This document shows positions 7,263-13,657 of a stretch of DNA of 18,066 bases, one piece after another. The notes under the pieces are model-generated. The model was not told the DNA's origin, did no database searches, and was given only the letters and a program-made list of their open reading frames with translations. Location: the NCBI GenBank assembly GCA_035273885.1, contig DATEOR010000057.1:1-18066 (forward strand). The letters are read 5' to 3'. The stretch is from DATEOR01 sp035273885 (GTDB lineage Bacteria; Actinomycetota; Thermoleophilia; Gaiellales; Gaiellaceae). A program made the position numbers and the translations under genes. Each line of letters starts with the position of its first letter. Position 1 is the first letter of the stretch.

Positions 7263-7738
7263 GTCTGTCGGTGCTCCGTTGTCTCCGCTGCCAACAGGTT
7301 CACGGCGTGGCCGACAGCGGGGGCGAGCACCGCCCAGCCGTCACGGCACGCGCCCGGGGATCCAGGCAGGTTCACGACAAGCGCAGTCCCGACGATCCCC
7401 GCGGTGCCGCGGGAGAGCATTCCGTGGGGAGTCTTGGCGACAGCATCGGCGCGAACGGCTTCGGCGAGTCCCGGTGCGCTCCGTTCCAGGACACCCGCGG
7501 TCGCCTCCGGCGTCACATCGCGCGGCCCGAACCCCGTTCCTCCAGTCGTGAGCACGAGCCCGTTCGTCCTGGCCAGCTCCCGGACGGCGGCCGCGATCTC
7601 GGTGCGGTCGTCGGGGACCGTGCGCCGTTCGACCTCCCAGCCGTCGGCGGCGAGAGCCTCGGCGAGCAGGTCTCCGCTCGCATCCTCCCGCTCTCCGGCA
7701 GAGACGCCGTCGGAGACCGTGAGCACGGCTGCTCTCAC
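7259..7738 (-). CDS. mog: Molybdopterin adenylyltransferase, MogA/MoaB family
   Basis: Adenylylates molybdopterin before molybdenum insertion by MoeA. The 159-residue protein is one MoCF-binding domain: AAVLTVSDGVSAGERED at the N-terminus, TTGGTGFGPRDVTPEAT (64-80) with the conserved Asp D74, and VVNLPGSPGACRDG (121-134). The single-domain length excludes MoeA. GTG start at 7738 overlaps the moaC TGA as GTGA. It is paired with moaC upstream, and a moeA copy lies at the right end of the window. MogA and MoaB are hard to separate by sequence alone. Confidence 0.93.
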   Translation of the reverse strand: MRAAVLTVSDGVSAGEREDASGDLLAEALAADGWEVERRTVPDDRTEIAAAVRELARTNGLVLTTGGTGFGPRDVTPEATAGVLERSAPGLAEAVRADAVAKTPHGMLSRGTAGIVGTALVVNLPGSPGACRDGWAVLAPAVGHAVNLLAAETTEHRQT

Positions 7739-8184
7739 CCCTTCGTCTTTTCGAGGAGCCTGACTGCGTCGATCGTCAGGTCGCGGTCGACCGCCTTGGC
7801 CATGTCGTAGAGAGTCAGGGCGGCGACGCTCACGGCCGTCAGGGCCTCCATCTCGACCCCGGTCTGCCCCGTCGTCCCGACGGTCGCGACGATCTCGACG
7901 CCTCTCTCTCCGACCTCGAGCTCGACACCTATGCTCGTCAGCGGCAGCGGATGACAGAGGGGAATGAGCTCCGACGTGCGCTTCGCGGCCATGATCCCGG
8001 CGAGCTGCGCGGTTGCAAGTGCGTCCCCCTTGGGCAAGGAGCGCAGCGCCCTAGCGGTCTCCGAGCTCATGGACACTTGGCCGGCCGCCACCGCGCGGCG
8101 CCGTTCGTGCGGCTTGCCGCCGACGTCGACCATCTGGATGCTGCCCTCCGCATCGACGTGGGTGAGACCCTGATTTCCAGGCAT
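7735..8184 (-). CDS. moaC: Cyclic pyranopterin monophosphate synthase MoaC
   Basis: Converts the MoaA product to cyclic pyranopterin monophosphate in molybdenum cofactor synthesis. At 149 aa it has the expected length. Active-site residues by family: K52 in LPKGDALATAQLAG, H78 in LIPLCHPLPLT, E111 and E113 in GVEMEALTAVSV, D127 and K130 in TLYDMAKAVDRDL. The ATG at 8184 starts MPGNQGLTHVD, giving the usual N-terminus; upstream frame is the shadow of otsA. It begins 1 nt after the otsA stop. A TAGACT -10-like box lies 11 nt before the ATG, inside the otsA 3' end, so this gene may have its own promoter. Confidence 0.96.
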   Translation of the reverse strand: MPGNQGLTHVDAEGSIQMVDVGGKPHERRRAVAAGQVSMSSETARALRSLPKGDALATAQLAGIMAAKRTSELIPLCHPLPLTSIGVELEVGERGVEIVATVGTTGQTGVEMEALTAVSVAALTLYDMAKAVDRDLTIDAVRLLEKTKG

Positions 8185-8185
8185 T

Positions 8186-9670
8186 TCAGACAGGGAGTCT
8201 AGATCCGGAGTCGTGCCCGACGGCGTCCAGGTCGGCGAGCTGCGCGTCGATCCAGGCGGCGATGTCGTGCTCGGCCACATGGTTGCGAATCCCCTGGAGC
8301 CGCCTGCGCCGCTCGGCCTCGGCCATCGTCAGCGCCTCATGGAGGGCGGTCGCCTGGCCGGAGAGGTCGAACGGGTTCACCGTGATCGCCCACTCGCCGA
8401 GCTCGTCGTGAGCGCCGGTGTTCTCCGAGAGGACGAGGACCCCGTCACGGGCATTCACGAGCGGCGCCTCCTTGGCGACCAGGTTCATCCCGTCGAAGAT
8501 CGCGTTCACGAGCAGCACGTCGTACTGCTTGTAGGCGGCGACGGCCTGGTGGAAGTTGTCCTCGATGCGGATCTCGAGCGGCAGCCAGCCTTCCGTCCGG
8601 AAGCGGTCGTTGACCACGCGCGCGGCACGCTGGATGGCGCCGAGGTACTCCGAGTACTCCGGGATGTCCTGCCGCGACGGGTCGAGGAGCGCGAGCATGC
8701 CGACGCGGCCGTGGAGCTCGGGGTGCTCCTCCAGGAGGAGCGCGTAGGCCTTGAAGCCCCGGACGATGTTCTTCGAGGGGTCGGTCCTGTCGACGCGCAC
8801 GATCAGCTTCTCGGGGCGCCCTTCTGAGATCGCCGCCTCTTCCTCCCGCACCTGATCGCTTTCGGCAAGCTCGGAGAACTCGGCCGGATCGACCGAGATC
8901 GGGCGCGCGCGCACCTCGACCGTCCGGCCCTCGTGGGTGACCCGGCCGGCGCTGAAGTCACTTTTCGCGCCGAGAATGTCCTCGCAGCAGCGAAGGAAGT
9001 TCCGGCACCAGCGTTCGGTGTGGAAGCTGACGAGGTCGTTCGCGAGGAGGCCGTCGTGAATCGTCCGGCGGATGGTCTCCGGGAGCACGCGCCAGTAATC
9101 CGGCTGCGGCCAGGGAATGTGCACGAAGTGGCTCATGATCGCGTCCGGCATCCGCTCCCGGACGAGGCGCGGTGCGACATAGAGGTGGTAGTCGTGGAAG
9201 AAGACGTCGGCTTCCGGCTCGCGGGCGAGCTCCTCGACGACGACGTCCGCGAAGGCGCGGTTCACCGCCTGGTAACCCTCCGACCAGGCGAGATGTAGGC
9301 CGTGGTCGATGTTCGGGGACTCGACGAGGCCCCAGAGGTAGTGCTGGGCGAACCAGAGCACCGGGTTCGAGACGACGTTGTAGTAGAGGTCGTAGGCCTG
9401 CGGATCGTGCGACACCATCCGGAGCCGGTACGGGGAGCCGTCGCCTGCGCTCTCCTCGAGCGGCTCATTGCCGGCTTCGAGAGCGACGAGGTGGTCCTCG
9501 GCGCTCATCGCGCTTCCCACCCAGGTCACGTCCTGGTTCGTGAGGAGGCTTCGGAGCGCGGTCACCAGGCCGCCTCCGCCTCTGCGCGTGCGCCTCGCAC
9601 CCCCGGTTTCACGTGAAAACGTGACGGGAGCCCGGTTCGCGACGACGATCAGCTTCCGCCGGCCAGCCAT
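8186..9670 (-). CDS. otsA: GT20 alpha,alpha-trehalose-6-phosphate synthase
   Basis: Glycosyltransferase of 494 aa expected to join a nucleotide-glucose to glucose-6-phosphate. By alignment to E. coli OtsA: R13 in VVANRAP, the glycine loop GGGGL (31-35), HDYHL (159-163), FVHIPWPQP (182-190), R295 and K300 in VDRTDPSKN (same spacing as R262/K267), and DGMNLVAKE (393-401; spacing of D361/E369 kept). HIPW replaces the usual HIPF, and the C-terminus has no OtsB phosphatase domain. Other GT20 enzymes, such as glucosylglycerol-phosphate synthase, remain possible. ATG at 9670 is preceded by TAGGGT and 6 nt. A near-consensus parS palindrome lies within codons 16-22. Confidence 0.9.
   Translation of the reverse strand: MAGRRKLIVVANRAPVTFSRETGGARRTRRGGGGLVTALRSLLTNQDVTWVGSAMSAEDHLVALEAGNEPLEESAGDGSPYRLRMVSHDPQAYDLYYNVVSNPVLWFAQHYLWGLVESPNIDHGLHLAWSEGYQAVNRAFADVVVEELAREPEADVFFHDYHLYVAPRLVRERMPDAIMSHFVHIPWPQPDYWRVLPETIRRTIHDGLLANDLVSFHTERWCRNFLRCCEDILGAKSDFSAGRVTHEGRTVEVRARPISVDPAEFSELAESDQVREEEAAISEGRPEKLIVRVDRTDPSKNIVRGFKAYALLLEEHPELHGRVGMLALLDPSRQDIPEYSEYLGAIQRAARVVNDRFRTEGWLPLEIRIEDNFHQAVAAYKQYDVLLVNAIFDGMNLVAKEAPLVNARDGVLVLSENTGAHDELGEWAITVNPFDLSGQATALHEALTMAEAERRRRLQGIRNHVAEHDIAAWIDAQLADLDAVGHDSGSRLPV
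8196..8201 (-). promoter_or_regulatory. Internal -10-like TAGACT upstream of moaC
   Basis: TAGACT on the minus strand lies in the last codons of otsA, 11 nt before the moaC ATG. It could let the cofactor genes be transcribed independently of otsA. Confidence 0.35.
9606..9619. other. parS-like palindrome within otsA
   Basis: GTTTCACGTGAAAA contains the perfect 12-bp palindrome TTTCACGTGAAA and matches 13 of 14 bases of the classic ParB-binding parS core GTTTCACGTGAAAC. It sits in the otsA reading frame encoding V-T-F-S-R-E-T. The match is striking in high-GC DNA, but ParB binding is not shown, and no parA, parB or dnaA is in the window. Confidence 0.35.
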
Positions 9671-9676
9671 GCGGAC

Positions 9677-9682
9677 ACCCTA
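9677..9682 (-). promoter_or_regulatory. -10-like TAGGGT upstream of otsA
   Basis: TAGGGT on the minus strand ends 6 nt before the ATG at 9670, within the 28-nt gap after treT. It may be the main promoter of the long redox-cofactor operon that follows otsA. Confidence 0.42.
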
Positions 9683-9698
9683 CCCCTGGGTCGGAAGG

Positions 9699-10982
9699 CT
9701 AGGCCGCTGTGGAGGCGGTTACGAGCTCGGCGCCGGCGAGGTCGTTCCCGTCCAGGCGGTTGAAGAGCGCCAGCCAGTCGCGAAGAAGCCGCGGCGTGAG
9801 GAAGTGGCGCCGCACGTACTCCTTGCCGTGGAGCGCCATCTGGCGCGCGGCCGGCGGATCGTCCAGGATCGACTGGAGCGCCCGCGCGCACTCCTCGACG
9901 GATCCGACGAGATAGCCCGTCTCGCCGTCCTGGATCTGGTCGACGATCCCGCCTGCACGACCGGCCACCATCGGCCGCGCCTTCCAGAGCGCCTCGGTGA
10001 CGGTGAGACCGAAGCCCTCCTTGATCGACTTCTGCACGAGGGCCTCCGAGTGCACCTGGAACGCGTTCACCTCGACCGAACCGACGTTGTTCAGGTTGGA
10101 GAGGATGAAGATGTCCGGGTCACCCCCCGCCGCCGCGACGGTCTGGTTGTAGTACTCCCACCCCTCAGGATCGTCGTGCGCCATCGAGCCGACGAGCGCG
10201 AGCTGCGTGCGCGGATGGCTCTCCCGAAGAGTGCGCCACGCCTCGATGACGCCCAGCGGGTCCTTCCAGGGATCGAAGCGGGAAACCTGCGTGACGAGCG
10301 GGCGGCTGACGTCGATCCCGAACTGGTCGACGATGTAGGTCGCGTCCTCGGACGAAAGCGCCATGTTCTTCGGAGTCAGGGGGTCGATGGCCGGCGGCCA
10401 GATGTAGGCAGGCGGGAGGCCGTCGTGGCGCGGCACGTACTCGTCTCGGTGAAAGATCATCGAGTCGTAGGACTGCAGCCAGGGGACCAGGAAGTCGAGG
10501 ACGTCCTCGTTCGGCGTCGAGAGGTCGATGTGGCAGCGCCAGATCCAGTGCTGGCCGCAGGCGCGCGCGTGCTCGATCATGCCCGCGGGCTGCGGGTCGT
10601 GGACGATCACGTAGTCGAAGGAGTCCGCGAGAGCCTCGGCGTTTCCGAGGTTGTAGCGGCGGAAGATCTCCTTCTCCTCGTCCGTCAGCGAGCGCGGCGC
10701 GCCCTGGAGCGCGTTGTGAATCGCCTTCGTGACGTCGAAGAACTCGTCCTGGCCGTAGATCACGCGCCACTCGGTCTCGAGCCCGGCGTCGCGCATGAGC
10801 GGCACGAGCGTGTAGAGGATCTCGGCCACGCCACCCCCGAAGGCCGTCGCGGAGAGATGGAGGACGCGCTTGCCCTCGAGCGGCTCCGCGAGCGCCTTCA
10901 GCTGCTCCATCAGCCCTCGGCTGACGATCGTCGCGTAGTCCGCGAGGGACTTGTGGCCGACGTTTACCTGCTGCAGTTCCAC
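9699..10982 (-). CDS. treT: GT4 trehalose synthase, TreT-like
   Basis: A 427-residue GT4-family glycosyltransferase. It resembles TreT, which makes trehalose directly from a nucleotide-glucose and glucose. Visible: LSATAFGGGVAEIL (43-56), VHDPQPAGMIEHA (127-139), WRCHIDLSTPN (148-158), the donor-binding SRFDPWKDPLGV (234-245, K240), LALVGSMAHDDPEGW (261-275) and the GT4 EX7E element KEGFGLTVTEALW (321-333). The start is GTG at 10982, giving MELQQVNVGHKSLADY, typical of this group. TATCCT lies 8 nt upstream of that codon. It sits 28 nt upstream of otsA on the same strand, which points to trehalose or a related compatible solute. TreP-like or other disaccharide specificity cannot be excluded. 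Confidence 0.85.
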   Translation of the reverse strand: MELQQVNVGHKSLADYATIVSRGLMEQLKALAEPLEGKRVLHLSATAFGGGVAEILYTLVPLMRDAGLETEWRVIYGQDEFFDVTKAIHNALQGAPRSLTDEEKEIFRRYNLGNAEALADSFDYVIVHDPQPAGMIEHARACGQHWIWRCHIDLSTPNEDVLDFLVPWLQSYDSMIFHRDEYVPRHDGLPPAYIWPPAIDPLTPKNMALSSEDATYIVDQFGIDVSRPLVTQVSRFDPWKDPLGVIEAWRTLRESHPRTQLALVGSMAHDDPEGWEYYNQTVAAAGGDPDIFILSNLNNVGSVEVNAFQVHSEALVQKSIKEGFGLTVTEALWKARPMVAGRAGGIVDQIQDGETGYLVGSVEECARALQSILDDPPAARQMALHGKEYVRRHFLTPRLLRDWLALFNRLDGNDLAGAELVTASTAA

Positions 10983-10990
10983 GGCGGCGC

Positions 10991-10996
10991 AGGATA
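10991..10996 (-). promoter_or_regulatory. -10-like TATCCT upstream of treT
   Basis: TATCCT on the minus strand, the same hexamer as before the response regulator, ends 8 nt before the GTG at 10982. No Shine-Dalgarno or clear -35 is seen. Confidence 0.4.
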
Positions 10997-11013
10997 TCGG
11001 CGCGCTCGGCGGA

Positions 11014-11445
11014 TCAGCTGAGGTACTTCGCGAAGCGGAGACGCGAGCCTCCGCCGTTCGGGTTGGGACCGATGTCCAGCTCGTCGGTGACCGCGCGAAT
11101 GATGGCGATCCCGAGCCCACCCTCGTCCAGCTCCTGCTGCGCTCGCTCGAGCACGGCAGGGTCGAAGCCGGCGCCGTCGTCGGTCACCTCGACCTCCATC
11201 CGGTCCTCGGCGAGCCGGTAGGAGACCTCGACGATTCCGTCCCGCCCCTCCTCGTAGGCATGGCGGACCGAGTTCGAGCACGCCTCGGTCAGCGCCAGCT
11301 TGAGGTCGGCGACGGTCTCCTCCTGCAAAGCCCGTGTCCGCGCGATGCCCGTGAGCGCGAGGCGGCAAAGCGCGATGTACTCGGCGCGCGCAGGAATGGT
11401 CAGTGCGACGAAGCCGTCGCCGTTCTCGCGGGACTCGGAATCCAT
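11014..11445 (-). CDS. Anti-sigma regulatory factor, RsbW/SpoIIAB-type GHKL kinase
   Basis: A 143-residue single GHKL ATPase domain with no receptor or dimerisation module. N-box LTEACSNSVRHAY (52-64), G1 box VTDDGAGFD (87-95), G2 box EGGLGIAII (108-116). The family binds and inhibits a sigma factor, or phosphorylates a STAS-domain antagonist. No sigma factor, STAS protein or PP2C phosphatase is in the window, so the partner is unknown. I chose ATG 11445 (MDSESRENGDGFVALTIPA); a GTG at 11478 would add 11 residues but leave no promoter space. TAGACT lies 8 nt upstream of the ATG. Stress genes (treT, htrA) flank it. Confidence 0.88.
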   Translation of the reverse strand: MDSESRENGDGFVALTIPARAEYIALCRLALTGIARTRALQEETVADLKLALTEACSNSVRHAYEEGRDGIVEVSYRLAEDRMEVEVTDDGAGFDPAVLERAQQELDEGGLGIAIIRAVTDELDIGPNPNGGGSRLRFAKYLS

Positions 11446-11453
11446 GGCCCCGG

Positions 11454-11459
11454 AGTCTA
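11454..11459 (-). promoter_or_regulatory. -10-like TAGACT upstream of the anti-sigma factor gene
   Basis: TAGACT on the minus strand ends 8 nt before the ATG at 11445, supporting that start over the GTG at 11478. The context GGAACTAGACTCC is nearly the same as that before moaC. Confidence 0.42.
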
Positions 11460-11478
11460 GTTCCCGGCCGAAACCCAC

Positions 11479-12375
11479 CTAAACCTTCCTCACTCTGCTT
11501 AATCCTCTCTGTGATCCCGCCTGGGCCTCTCCTACCCGCTCGACCATCACGTCGAAACGGGCCAGCCGTTCCCGGGCGACGGCCACGGCCTCCGGGCTCG
11601 AGTCGACGAGGACGAAGCGGCGTCCGAGCTCGGCCGCGACGGCGCCGAGGGTCCCGCTGCCGGCGAATGGGTCCAGGCACCAGTCGCCGGGGCGGCTCGA
11701 GGCCTGGACGATCCGCCGGAGAACGCCCTCGGGCTTCTGGGTCGGATAGCCGGTCTTCTCCCTGCCGGTGGGCGAGACGATGGTGTGCCACCAGACATCG
11801 GTCGGGAGCTTCCCGCGCGCGGCCTTCTCCGCGGTGACGAGGCCGGGCGCCATGTACGGCTCGCGCTCCACCGCGTCCGCGTCGAACCAGTAGGAGTCAC
11901 TGTCCTTGACGTAGACGAGGATCGTGTCGTGCTTCGCGGGCCAGCGGCGCTTGGGCTTGGCGCCGTAGTCGTACGCCCACACGATCTCGTTCAGGAAGCA
12001 CTCGCGGCCGAAGAGCTCGTCGAGCAGGAGCTTGGCGTAGTGGGCCTCGCGGTAGTCGAGATGAAGATAGAGCGTGCCGCTCGGCGCAAGCAGCCGGCGC
12101 AGCTCGCGCAGGCGGGGCTCGAGAAAGCCGAGATAGTCCTCGAACGAGTCGCGGTACGAGGACTCCTGCAGGAGCCGGCTCGCATAGCGGCGACCTCCGA
12201 AGCCGACGCGGTCGCCCGCCTCGTCGGGCACGACCTCGAGCGTGCGCCTCGTGACGGTGCCGCCCGTGTTGAAGGGCGGATCCGCATAGACGAGCTGAAA
12301 GCTCTCGTCGGCGAAGCGTGGCAGGACGTCGAGATTGTCGCCCAGGAGGACGAGATCGGCGGCAGGCCGCTCCAT
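11479..12375 (-). CDS. Solitary DNA adenine/cytosine-N4 methyltransferase, beta-type motif order
   Basis: SAM-dependent amino-methyltransferase of 298 aa. Catalytic motif IV DPPFNTGG (32-39) precedes the SAM-binding motif I DPFAGSGTLGAVAAELG (235-251); this order defines the beta group that includes CcrM and HinfI methylases. Other support: GTLYLHLDYREAHYAKLLLDE (100-120), KHDTILVYVK (148-157) and TGYPTQKPEGVLRRI (208-222). DPPF does not separate m6A from m4C. It lacks the extra C-terminal domain of CcrM. No endonuclease gene is adjacent, so it is an orphan methylase in this window. Start ATG 12375 is preceded by TACAGT and 7 nt; a GTG three codons upstream is less likely because it lies inside that box. 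Confidence 0.88.
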   Translation of the reverse strand: MERPAADLVLLGDNLDVLPRFADESFQLVYADPPFNTGGTVTRRTLEVVPDEAGDRVGFGGRRYASRLLQESSYRDSFEDYLGFLEPRLRELRRLLAPSGTLYLHLDYREAHYAKLLLDELFGRECFLNEIVWAYDYGAKPKRRWPAKHDTILVYVKDSDSYWFDADAVEREPYMAPGLVTAEKAARGKLPTDVWWHTIVSPTGREKTGYPTQKPEGVLRRIVQASSRPGDWCLDPFAGSGTLGAVAAELGRRFVLVDSSPEAVAVARERLARFDVMVERVGEAQAGSQRGLSRVRKV

Positions 12376-12382
12376 GTGGCTC

Positions 12383-12388
12383 ACTGTA
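12383..12388 (-). promoter_or_regulatory. -10-like TACAGT upstream of the DNA methyltransferase
   Basis: TACAGT on the minus strand ends 7 nt before the ATG at 12375, the spacing expected for a leaderless mRNA. This favours ATG 12375 over the GTG at 12384. Confidence 0.4.
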
Positions 12389-12394
12389 GAGCAG

Positions 12395-13630
12395 CTAACG
12401 GTCGCTGCCGGGCGGAGTCTCGGGCCGCTGGCCGAGCTCGACCGTGATCTCGATCCGCTTCCCGTCGCGCAGGACGGTGAGGCGCGTCGTCTGACCGGGC
12501 AGGAGACCCTCGGCGATCGCGCGCACGACGTCCTCGGCTGTCTCCACCGGGACGCCATCGATCGCCACGATCAGGTCGCCGCCCGGGCGGAAAGGAATGC
12601 CCGTGAAGTCCTTCTCCGCGCCCCCGGCCTGGATTCCCGCACCATCGGCCGGGCTCCCGTCGACGACGGTCTGCACAGCGGCGCCGGCATCCACGGGATA
12701 GTCGAAGTGGTCCGCCAGGCGCGGGGTGAGCGTCTGCGTGGAGACGCCGAGCCACGCATAGCGCACCTTGCCGGTTTCGATGAGCTGCTCCATCGACCGC
12801 CGGGCCGAGTTGATCGGAACCGCGAAGCCGACGCCTTCGGCAGTCCCCGAATTGCTGTTGATCTGAGCGTTGATGCCGATTACGCGGCCGCGCGCGTCGA
12901 ACATCGGGCCCCCGGAGTTGCCTCGGTTGATCGGCGCGTCGGTCTGGATCGCGTCGACGAGGTCGTAGCTCGAGGTCAGAGAGGCGATCGAGCGCTCGGT
13001 GGCGGAGACGACGCCGACGCTAAGCGAGCTCTCGTTGCCGAACGGGCTCCCGATCGCCGCGATGGGCTGGCCGACGACGACGTGCGTGGAGTCCCCGAGC
13101 GGAACAACGGTCAGGTGGTGGTCGGCCGGGTCGACCTTCAAGAGGCCGACGTCGTCGTAGATGTCCCACCCGACGATGCGCGCCCGCACGCGATCGCCGT
13201 CCCGGAACTCGACGAACACGGTGCTCGCCGGTTCGGGAGCCTGCGTGGCGTCCTCGCCGGCCGTCGTGATCACGTGGGAGTTCGTGAGGATGTAGCCGTC
13301 CGAGGAGACCACGAAGCCCGAGCCCTGGGCCGCGTCCGCCGCAGCAACGGAATCGTCAGGGCCGAAGAGGGCGAGAATCGTGACGACGCCCGCAGCGCGC
13401 TCGCGGTAGATCGCCGCCGGATCGAAGTCGTTCCCGGGAAGAGGTTTCGCCTCCGAGTCCTCGTCGATCGGGTTCGCAGCCGGCGTCCCCGCGCCCGCCG
13501 CCGTGAGGACGACGGTTCGCGTCGCGCCCTCGTCACCGACCCAGCCGGCCGCCTTGGCGACGATGAGCGCTGTGGACGCGCCCAGAAGGGCGCAGACCAC
13601 CGCAACGACGGCTAGAGATCCCGGGCGCAC
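12395..13630 (-). CDS. HtrA/DegP-family serine protease with PDZ domain (PepD-like)
   Basis: Extracytoplasmic protein quality-control protease of 411 aa. Order: short N-terminus, one transmembrane signal anchor (about 5-26, LAVVAVVCALLGASTALIVA), a low-complexity linker to about 70, trypsin-like domain 75-280, PDZ domain about 290-400. The catalytic triad is visible: H119 (LTNSHVI), D160 (YDDVGLLKV) and S239 (INRGNSGGPMF). PDZ segments include AWLGVSTQTL, VVDGSPADGAGI and GDLIVAIDGVPV. GTG start at 13630 is preceded by TACTAT and 9 nt. It follows the histidine kinase by 27 nt. The order regulator-kinase-HtrA is the same as mprA-mprB-pepD in mycobacteria, which suggests a role in envelope stress. 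Confidence 0.94.
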   Translation of the reverse strand: MRPGSLAVVAVVCALLGASTALIVAKAAGWVGDEGATRTVVLTAAGAGTPAANPIDEDSEAKPLPGNDFDPAAIYRERAAGVVTILALFGPDDSVAAADAAQGSGFVVSSDGYILTNSHVITTAGEDATQAPEPASTVFVEFRDGDRVRARIVGWDIYDDVGLLKVDPADHHLTVVPLGDSTHVVVGQPIAAIGSPFGNESSLSVGVVSATERSIASLTSSYDLVDAIQTDAPINRGNSGGPMFDARGRVIGINAQINSNSGTAEGVGFAVPINSARRSMEQLIETGKVRYAWLGVSTQTLTPRLADHFDYPVDAGAAVQTVVDGSPADGAGIQAGGAEKDFTGIPFRPGGDLIVAIDGVPVETAEDVVRAIAEGLLPGQTTRLTVLRDGKRIEITVELGQRPETPPGSDR

Positions 13631-13639
13631 CGCGATCTC

Positions 13640-13645
13640 ATAGTA
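13640..13645 (-). promoter_or_regulatory. -10-like TACTAT upstream of htrA
   Basis: TACTAT on the minus strand ends 9 nt before the GTG at 13630, within the 27-nt gap after the kinase gene. No Shine-Dalgarno or clear -35 is present. It could give the protease its own leaderless or near-leaderless transcript. Confidence 0.4.
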
Positions 13646-13657
13646 GTGGCGGCGTGC

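Noticed and set aside
9468..11021. A 517-codon open frame on the plus strand across treT
   Set aside because: Antisense shadow of a well-supported GT4 gene; the composition is dominated by R, V, D and L with no recognisable domain.
12335..13615. A 426-codon open frame on the plus strand across htrA
   Set aside because: Antisense shadow of the protease gene, whose catalytic triad and PDZ domain are intact.
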